This document shows positions 56,308 to 64,000 of a stretch of 64,000 nucleotides of DNA, one piece after another. This stretch comes from Chlorops oryzae (lineage: Eukaryota > Arthropoda > Insecta > Diptera > Chloropidae): contig CM035806.1 of NCBI GenBank assembly GCA_020466095.1, positions 141,165,934-141,229,933 of the forward strand, written 5' to 3'. Position 1 is the first letter of the stretch. Each line of letters opens with the position of its first letter. The notes beneath the pieces are model-generated. The model saw only the letters and a program-made list of their open reading frames with translations. It did no database searches and had not been told where the DNA came from. The position numbers and the translations under genes were made by a program.

Positions 56308-56790
56308 CCCAGCGGCCAAAATGTTGCTTACAGAAGCGATGAACGGCAACACGCTTCATAGGCGGTAATGCACACGCCCTCATATACCATTCTAGTATAC
56401 TTTTGTTCGAGCCTGGCCGTTTTGTATAGTGAACGCCTACCATCACCACACAAAGTAATCGGGATAGTGTGGTGTTCTTCCGGTACGCTGCCTACAATCT
56501 TGTATACTTTGTAAACGGTAGGCACTGTTGACCCCTGAGATGGTGCAAAAAGAAGGAAAGAAAGCGATCTTCCTCTTCTTCTCCTCTATTCTGTGGTATA
56601 AACGTAAGAGACTAAAAGAAATTAAATAAATCCTCAATGAAACTGTCATTTGTTGACACGAAAGTGTGTGCTTAATGCGCTTCCGAATGACATTGCTGTG
56701 AAAATGTCAGCAAGCAGTCCAACCGGAATAATAATGCAAAACGTCACTTCCACAAATGTGCATACTTCATTAATGATTTTTCCGACTGGG
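56308..56790. mobile_element. MITE of the CCCAGC-ended family
   Basis: Left CCCAGCGGCCAAAATGTTGC, right GATTTTTCCGACTGGG. The first 80 bases recur inverted at 1391-1476. Repeated CGTAGACAAG-like coding is absent; short opposed frames inside show no domain. Confidence 0.6.
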
Positions 56791-57360
56791 CATGACGCCA
56801 TTCGGAAATCAATTTTCTTAAATTCTTTTGAATTTTTGCGATTCTCTCTTGTTTTTGAAATATTTCAAGATCTAGGCCTAAAAATTCTTTTTCCTATTTT
56901 TATTTCATTTATATTTCGTTACAATATTTGTCGTGTGTTTTTTTTATTTTCGTTAGTTTTTCTATATTTTTTTTTGGTTTTGTTTTATTTTCCACCATTG
57001 CGGCAACATTCGGTGGTCTGCTAGCCGAAGAACCGAAGAGCCTACGAGCCAAGCTGCCTGTCTGCTTGCGTGCCCACCGTTCGAATAGGTGACATTTATT
57101 TTCGAAATAGAATTTTATTTATACATTTTTGTGGTTTTCGTTCGATTCGATTCCTCCCCCCTCATTTTTTCGAGCCGGTCAATTCGGCGAGGCTCGCGTC
57201 TGGTCGGTTCAACACATTTTCGTTTGGATAATTTCATATTGTAAAACAAAAAACTAAAATCTTTCAAGTCCATCCATCGGATTGCAGTGTTTCCATAATA
57301 ATTAGACGTAAGAAAAAAAAAAAAAAAAAAAAAAACAATATAAATATTTTTCGATTTTTA
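56791..57360. other. No gene seen
   Basis: T-rich DNA, unique stretch at 57000-57290, A-run 57313-57334. Confidence 0.45.
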
Positions 57361-57364
57361 TTTT

Positions 57365-57510
57365 GTATTAGTATCCGGCCGGATACCGGATAGTGGCCGG
57401 ATATCCGTTCCAACTCTATACTTTAGCATTGGGGAAAAATTGAACTATCCGGTTGCTGGATATTCGGCTATTCGGCCTCACATCAAGCCGGATAACCGGT
57501 AGCCGGCCAA
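57365..57510. mobile_element. hAT-type end with CCGGATATCCGG words
   Basis: Reading leftward from 57418: TAGAGTTGGAACGGATATCC followed by repeated GGCCGGATACCGG words. To its right, ATCCGGTTGCTGGATATTCG and CCGGATAACCGG words continue. Comparable to the 8825 and 63727 elements. Full boundaries are not resolved. Confidence 0.5.
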
Positions 57511-57529
57511 ATCACAATTCGTTGCATTT

Positions 57530-57815
57530 CTATTTCTTATAATTTATTTTTTGTTTATTTTTATTTGTTTTATTTCTTACAAGTATTTTATTTTTTAATA
57601 TTTTTTTTTTTATTTATATAAGATTAACTTATAAGTAATTAAACTAACTAAATAAAGGGATTTGAAGCTATAGCTATTATGGCCTTAAGCTTATTATTTT
57701 TTTATAAGTATTTAATTAATTTTTATTTAATTTTTTATTTTTATATTTAATTTTTTATTTCGTTTACTTTATTTTCTTATTTATTTTTTGTTTTGTTTAG
57801 TTTTCAAAATTTTAG
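57530..57815. repeat. AT-rich TTTTATTT low-complexity DNA
   Basis: Mostly T/A with little structure. Confidence 0.75.
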
Positions 57816-58385
57816 ATATCATAGTGTCTCTGATTCGGAATCACGAGGAGGGGGCTTTCATTGAAGAGACGAACGTGGTGGGGGTCTGATTAAACGTCGT
57901 CCCTGAATCGCAGGCACGCGTCATTCGAATTGTGCCAATGGCAGTGCCACAAAGCGATCAATAGATCATTTCATCAGATCAGTTTTAGCAGAATTGTGAA
58001 GCTTAAGGAAGAATGTAGTGGGGTGACGGAAAGGAGGAAAGTAGGAGAGTAGGAGGATCTTGAACTATAATCATAGATTCAAGCTTTGCAAAAAGCAAAC
58101 TGATTTACTGAAACTCGAAATATTATATGTACATATGTATATATGTCGATATATTTGTAATTACATGTCCATAGATGTATGCACATGCAAACATATATAC
58201 AATATTGAAGAATGATGTACTTAATCTATGTTTGTTGTGATTAATTCAAGCCAAGCCAAGAATGACTCTTTGGATTCTGATGAGTCAACGAAAATAGAAA
58301 TCAATTTTTTAGACTGATAATCTTATACATGCATACGTACGTATGTACATTCATGTGAATGTTAATCTACATTGTATTGTATACA
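57816..58385. other. No gene seen
   Basis: Unique DNA and TATG/CATA microsatellites at 58120-58200 and 58325-58350. Confidence 0.45.
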
Positions 58386-58942
58386 CACAGAGAAAAAAAT
58401 CAACCAGAAAACTGGTCAAATCAAAAAGAAAAACATACAAAACGGCTTCAACAAGGAATACTTTTTTTTTTGTAGCAGTTTTTCTTGTTGAAAAAAATAA
58501 AGATTTTCCTTTTGAATCAACTATGTTTCAGGTTGAATTGACATGATAATTTTCAAAAATCGATTTAAATTTAAATTGTTGGACATAATTGAAATGACAA
58601 AATAATTTTTAAATTAAAAAAAATTTTCCTTAAATGAGCCCATAAAAGAAGAACTATCAAAATAAATTTAATTACCGTTCAAAGTAAATGGCCACAGAGC
58701 CCTCTGCTGAGCATGGCCCCAATGGCATAGTCTTCGGATGGACTTCATCCGATTTGGCCACTCCGTTGTCGTGACTGCTTTCGAAATTTTTAAAAAGTTA
58801 AACATATTTCCTTTTAAATCAAACAAAAATTTTGTTGACTCAACCATTTGTCTTTTGAAATTTTCGTTCTGCTCGAAAATCAAAAGGACCGTGAATAACA
58901 ATGCGCATTTTAAAAAAAAATCATAGTAAAGTTCGCTCAGTG
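58386..58942 (-). mobile_element. 557-bp copy of the CACTGAGCGAA MITE family
   Basis: Right end read on the minus strand CACTGAGCGAAC; left end CACAGAGAAAAAAATCAACC. The interior matches 42508-42811 at both sides and retains about 250 bp lost there. The CAC(A/T)GAG-type ends resemble those of the MITE in the Ilk remnant. No clean target duplication. Confidence 0.82.
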
Positions 58943-58995
58943 CAATTGTATGTGCCTGCATGCATATATTTGTTGTGAAAAATTGATAATACATT

Positions 58996-59221
58996 CAGGG
59001 ATGTCACAGAATCCCGATAGTTGTCGGAATCGGAATTAAAACCAATCGAAATTTCATACAGAATTTACAAATTTTTTTTTGTTTTTGGTTTTGAATCGGA
59101 ACTATTATCGGTTCTTAATTGCACAGAACCCTATTTTATCCGGCTGTCTATGAAATATATATGAAAATTCTCTCGACTAAAATTCCAATTCCGACAGCTA
59201 TCGGATTCTGTGACACCCTTG
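58996..59221. mobile_element. 226-bp MITE with CAGGGATGTCACAG ends
   Basis: CAGGGATGTCACAGAATCC at the left and GGATTCTGTGACACCCTTG at the right, continuing into GATAGTTGTCGGAATCGG-type words on both sides. hAT-like ends, but the flanking octamers do not match. Confidence 0.8.
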
Positions 59222-59645
59222 ATTAAGAGAGAGCAATTGATATACAAGGGGTGTTACAGTCAGCCGACACACATACATATGTAGATACCTAAATACCTAT
59301 CCCTGTAGTACCAGGAGATGCCACTGAGCTGGCGAATTCGCTTAATACCAGTGGCTGTGGCTAGCCACTCGTCTATCTAAAGTTCTAACGAATTTGACAT
59401 GATGAAGTCATTGCAAGTGGCAAGCCGTCCTGCTATGCATTACCCTGCTCTGGCTATTTCTCTAGCGAAAAGGGGCTAGCTAGTGGCCTAATGCGAACGT
59501 TTCAGCTACTTGGGTAGAGAAAAGATTCAAACGATTTCGTCAGCACAAGTAAACTAGTTCTTAAGATAGGGAAAAGAGACAGGAGAATTTCCTGGCAACA
59601 AAGCGCTCAAAAAAATAATTAGCGAAAATTCACTTCTAGAAATAA
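59222..59645. other. No gene seen
   Basis: Unique-looking DNA; no supported frame. Confidence 0.45.
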
Positions 59646-59649
59646 AAGG

Positions 59650-59885
59650 TGGATTCAGTTCATAATAAATTTTATTTCTGAGATCATCTTCAAAAATCTT
59701 ACGACTAAAATGTGAAAAAAAAGTAACAAAAAGTTCTCTCTGAGTCTGTCTTCAAAAATCTTACATGGCTAAATATTTAAAAAAGTAACAAAATAGTTTC
59801 TCTCTTCAAAAATCTTACATGACTAAAATGTGTAAAATATTAACTTAAAATTCTTTCTGAGACTATCTTCAAAAGTCTACATATG
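59650..59885. repeat. About 65-75-bp degenerate tandem repeat, four units
   Basis: Each unit has TCTTCAAAAATCTTAC, ATG(A/G)CTAAAAT-like DNA, AAAAAGTAACAAAA and TTCTCTCTGAG. The last unit runs into the repeat copy on its right. Confidence 0.8.
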
Positions 59886-59919
59886 TTCATGACTCGAAAC
59901 CTTAAGATTTTAGACGATT

Positions 59920-60170
59920 TGTATATAACCCTAGCACTGGAGGTATCCCTAAAAATTGTCCGATCTGGTCCAATGCTCGAATTTGTTCTTACTCATGTCT
60001 CCGCTACTATTTCGATAAAAGTCCGCAAAAGCTGCACGAAAGTATTGAGAAGCAAAAGTACTATTTACCGCATACTAAGTGTCGCGTCCGTTTGGAAATG
60101 CCCATATATGTATGTATAAGGACAGACGTAATATGATGCCCTCGACGCAGGGTGTGTCGGGGTATAACAA
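59920..60170 (+). repeat. Diverged copy of the GTCGGGTATAA repeat family
   Basis: Shares CCCTAGCACTGGAGGTATCCC, less its last base, TTACTCATGTC and GTGTCGGGGTATAA with 9307-10078, in the same order. Confidence 0.7.
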
Positions 60171-61030
60171 TTTTTTATTTCATTTTTTTTTTCGTCTAAT
60201 TACTTATAATCAATGTTGGTTGGTTGGCGTCCGTTAGGACTACCTCGAGCTGCTGCTTTCTTGATTGTGCTTGAGCTTAAGCGCATCTATTTTTTTTATA
60301 TTTAAATAAATATGTAAATAAAAACCTTCCCTTTCGAGGGCTAATCAATCATCACTTTGCAACTTTGTCTGTTGGACATTTTTCAAAATTAATATTCAAT
60401 GTAAAATTCTATCGTTCGTTATGTAAGCCGATTATGTGTTTTCGATTGAAAAGTCAGTGTGTTTCGCTGAATTGCTCAACATTTTATTTAGAATGAAAAG
60501 GGAATTAAAAATGCAGCAAATATTGTTTGGCAATTTGTTTGGCTTGCGATCTTGGGGGAAAGTTTTGAAATACTTACTCAGCACATAAGTTCATCCATCA
60601 GCAGTGAACTTTATAAGAAGAAGAAGAATAAATCTTCAGTCCAAAAAGCTCGGCAAATTTTATTTTATTTTCTTTATTTTTTTCAAGTATTCTCGAATTT
60701 TGAATGCTGAGTATGCTCACAAACAGCAAGATGACCATAAAATAACAATTTAAAAAGAATGAAAATAAAATCAGTTTGAATTTTAATCATATCCCGATAA
60801 CTTGTAGTAATTTTATCACTCGTATATATTGGTGATAAAAAGTCTCGCGAACGAGTAACATTAACATATTACATAACATACATACAGTATTACATTGTGA
60901 CATACTGAAAAACGTTTATCTGCTGTTGTAAAACATAATATTACACATAACATAACGGAACAGCAACATGACACATAACATAGCATTAAATATTGACATA
61001 AAGCATGTACATGACATCAACATAACTTTA
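60171..61030. other. No gene seen
   Basis: AT-rich unique DNA; ACATAACAT-type words begin at about 60860 and grade into the next feature. Confidence 0.45.
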
Positions 61031-61034
61031 ATAA

Positions 61035-61320
61035 TACATCAGCATGACATGACATAGCATAACATAGCATAACATAACATAGCATAACATAACATGACAT
61101 GAACATGAACGTGACATGACGTGACATGACTAACATAACATAACAACATAAGTATTATAACAACATGAGATAACATAACATAACACATCATGACATACAT
61201 ACAATAACATAACATAAAACATAAAAACATACAAAACAACATAACATAACATAACATAACATAACATAACATAACATAACATGAACATAACATAACGTAA
61301 CATAACATAACATAACATAG
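61035..61320. repeat. (AACAT)n pentanucleotide repeat
   Basis: AACAT/AGCAT pentamers, purest at 61240-61320. The Met/Leu/Cys/Tyr repeat frames on the minus strand come from it. Confidence 0.95.
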
Positions 61321-63726
61321 AGAAAACATTTTTCTTATGGCTTCTTATGGCAGCGTGTCTGAGTGATGCCTAATGCTTCGATATTTTAACAAACGGATCA
61401 CTCCAAATCATAGCAAGGTAAAAGCTTTCGAGGGCGAACTCCAATTGTCCCAGTGGTTTTGCATAATTGGGACAAACAACGAGAGAGAGAGAAAAAAAAT
61501 AGAGCCGTATATACTCGTATATTACTATGTTAATCTTCTCAGTTCACTTTTCAATATAGCAACACAGAAATTTGAAAAATAAATTGCACAAACCTCCATA
61601 GTTTCACATGACTACATACATACATACATACATATATGTATGGCTGCATGTTTATTGATTGCTTTTCTCGCTCTGTTTCTTGTGCGAACTTCCTCCCTGA
61701 CGCATTAGTTATATAATATTTTTGCTGCCTTACTGCTTTGCTTTTTTTTTTATAAATGGACTCACATTTCAAATGCTTTGCCCTTAAATGCAGACAAAAA
61801 CACACACCAAATTGTCGCCACGAAGAAGCCAGCGAGCGAGCGGTGGCTAAAGCCTTAGCGCGAGAGAGAGGAAGAGATCAGGCGAGGCAGGGACACAGGC
61901 AGTGACACGAGTCAGAGCGAGAGCGAGAGAAAAGAGTTTCACGCAGCTACTAGCACGGCATGCTACGTAATCCTCCAGACACGGAATCTTACCGCACCAT
62001 ACCGTGCCGCCCCTCAACTTCCACCAAAACAACGCAACAGCGCAGCGCAATGCCAGTTGCCATGTCTGAGCTGCGAGTTGCCAGCCTTAATCGCTGTGGC
62101 CTACTTTTATCTCAATGAAATGTTTCTACAAAATCGTATTACCCATGTGCCAACCCAATAGGAAATGTCATCGCCATCACCATCAAATGCTGATATTCTT
62201 GAAAATTTTCCATTCGGTACCAAGAAGCGACTTCAAAATCATAATATTTAAGTCAATAGAGAACTGTTACAGACTACGCTTTTTTCCTCACTAAGAATTC
62301 GATTATGTGCAATCAATAATTTTCCAGTTGGACATACCCTCGTAAATACACAAATACTATAACCGAAATGTAAGCTTAAGCAAAAACAGACCATTTGTCT
62401 AGGGCTTGCGCTACTGTATGTGTGAGTGAGTGTGCTTGTTGCCGATATATCCTGATGCCCTTATTTCAGTTGGCACTGGTAATTTATGTGCGTGAATTCC
62501 AATCGTAGTCCGTATCGTAGCCGTTGCCGCCTTTGTCTGCTTGCGCCTGACGTTGGTTTCGATTTTATGGTCCTTTTTGTGTGTTCAAGTGAAGTTGAAA
62601 CCGGATTCGGAGACGAAGTCGGAGTCAGAGTCGTAGTCAGAGCTACTTGCCCTAAATGCCATTCCAACCCTCCACTGCTCCGTGGCTCCGTGGCTCCGTT
62701 GCTCCGTTTATGCCCAGAGCGCCCGCCCTTCTTTTGTTATCCAATTTTATTTTCTGCGCAGGTTTCGCACTTCTTCTTTTTCGTGTTTATTTATTTTACT
62801 CATTTCTTCTCATCTTATATTTTTCATTTATTTATGTTATTCTGGATTTTTTTTTTTTTTTTTTGCTTCTCCTTTCCTCGCATTTGTCAACTTCCTTCTT
62901 GTCTGCGAGGAATACTTTCGACGCGTCTGCTTGGCGTCATAATAAGGCACAGCTATAATATTTTGATGCTTGCTTCTAATTCCTGGAAAAAAAATTACAT
63001 TCCCAAGAATTTCGTTCTTTTCCTTTTACTGTTTTACAGCTTCGTTTGTTGATGTTTTTTGTTTGTTTGTTTATTTGTTTATCTTTTTTTCGGAAGGTCG
63101 TTATTTCGGATCCTTTTGACTCCATTTCCCTGGCAGCAGTTATAAAAATGTAATGTGATCGAGAATGTGCTTCCTTATTGTAATCTGATGCTTAGCAAAG
63201 CCATATGCTGGGAAACTGATCAATGCTGATGTTGGAATGTTGCTGGATTTATATTTAACGTTATACAATTTCTGTATATACTTACATACATACATATGAT
63301 ATTAATTCGCGATATAATTCAAATTTTGTTTGTTTATAAGTAAGGTAATCGAGCCAAATAAGGCCATGGTCTTAATATGGCCCGATTTTCAAAAAACATG
63401 CACTGACACTCATTACTGGCACTCATTACTGCATTAATGAAGCTGTCAGTTGATGTCAAATTTTGTGCTGGCATAAATGAGGTATTCGATTATTTGCATC
63501 GATTACATGTAGATTAAAAAGAGCGAAACGGTAATGCGAACACATTACCTGAGCATCTATTACTGTATCAATGAAGTTGGTAATCTATGCCAAATTCGCT
63601 GCTGGGATGGACTGACCCAAGTGTAGCCTTCGGTCAGTCCTTCATGTTACTAGACTAGTCCGCAAAACGGCTGACCGTAGGTCATATTTTGTGGGTCAAT
63701 TGTCATTATATTGTCTGGTTTTAGGT
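61321..63726. other. No gene supported
   Basis: TACATA microsatellite 61612-61640, AG-rich stretch 61860-61930, GGAGTCAGAGTC-type hexamers 62605-62640, T-run 62849-62865. A CCCAATAGGAAATGTCATC at 62154 with AATTTTCCAGTTGG at 62331 may be a worn CCCAGC-type MITE. Frames at 62486-63052 overlap in three phases without domains. Confidence 0.4.
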
Positions 63727-64000
63727 AGGGATGTGCCGGATAGAAAATTTGCGGGATAACCGGATACCGGATATCCGGTACAACATTTTTGCCGGATATC
63801 TTAATATAATTTTTCTGTATGAAAATGTAAATTAGCTGGCCGCTCTGAACACAAATTGACAGGTATACTTAAATAAGTTTTCTGGCAACGCTGTTCAAGT
63901 GATACAATCAGCTACTTCTATAAACTTTAAGAGTCAAGGCAGTGATCGATGCAAAAAATTATGGCAAGCTATAGAATGGAGCTTGAAAATTTTATAAATT
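63727..64000 (+). mobile_element. hAT-type left end with CCGGATATCCGG words, cut by the window edge
   Basis: Begins TAGGGATGTGCCGGATAG and is followed by ATAACCGGATACCGGATATC-like words. The right end is outside the window. Similar in design to 8825-9287 and 57365-57510. Confidence 0.55.

Noticed and set aside
61035..61320. Telomere-type repeat
   Set aside because: The unit is AACAT, not an insect TTAGG repeat, and it lies between unique sequences.

Overview
The window looks like repeat-dense, gene-poor nuclear DNA from a dipteran insect, probably a schizophoran fly. A tephritid fruit fly or a muscoid is my guess. The reasons are pervasive short CA, TA-CATA, CAA and GACA microsatellites, a mariner of the irritans (Himar1-like) subfamily, jockey-clade LINE fragments, and a remnant whose conceptual translation closely resembles fly integrin-linked kinase. 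I find no intact host gene, no rRNA or true tRNA gene, and no prokaryotic-type feature. Almost all longer open frames are shadows of simple repeats.

Layout. 1-1.5 kb: the end of an unknown element (a broken coding fragment with GTTGCACCCGCGAT motifs) and pieces of small elements. 5.2-7.0 kb: MITE-like elements and a 5'-truncated jockey-like LINE with target-site duplication and poly(A). 8.8-10.1 kb: a hAT-type MITE and a dispersed repeat ending in a GTCGGGTATAA motif. 11.4-12.3 kb: a degraded Ilk C-terminal remnant with a MITE inserted six codons before the stop. 13.2-16.5 kb: a non-coding hAT element with a perfect 8-bp duplication, then a pogo-like element carrying a nested, almost intact mariner. 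16.5-18.1 kb: AT-rich filler and two tandem arrays. 18.2-20.3 kb: a second, inverted copy of the unknown element from the window start, here with candidate termini, containing an internal duplication and a MITE. 20.4-25.2 kb: another MITE, a degenerate GTGTAGAGT array, and tRNA-like modules associated with a MITE. 26.5-27.3, 32.2-33.0 and 43.9-44.7 kb: three long homopurine/homopyrimidine tracts. 28.2-29.2 and 35.6-36.0 kb: TTAA-flanked elements. 29.9-31.2 and 38.6-38.9 kb: CpG-rich stretches that could be promoter or 5'-UTR DNA of an unseen gene. 34.5 kb: a LINE reverse-transcriptase tail. 36.1-37.9 kb: a hAT-type element abutting a second 5'-truncated LINE. 40.1-41.0 kb: a CACCATCAA satellite inside CATCAY DNA. 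42.5-64 kb: mostly MITEs (hAT, pogo, Harbinger-like and an unassigned CCCAGC-ended family), microsatellites and AT-rich DNA. A further hAT-type end runs off the right edge.

The window is best read as intergenic or large-intron DNA shaped by successive insertions. Nesting gives relative ages: mariner inside a pogo-like element, a Harbinger-like MITE inside a longer inverted-repeat element, a MITE inside the Ilk remnant. The signals I rate highest are the broken Ilk remnant, the unknown 2.07-kb element, tRNA-like Pol III modules inside MITEs, and a 3'-UTR hairpin with an ACTG loop shared by the two LINEs although their stem sequences differ.
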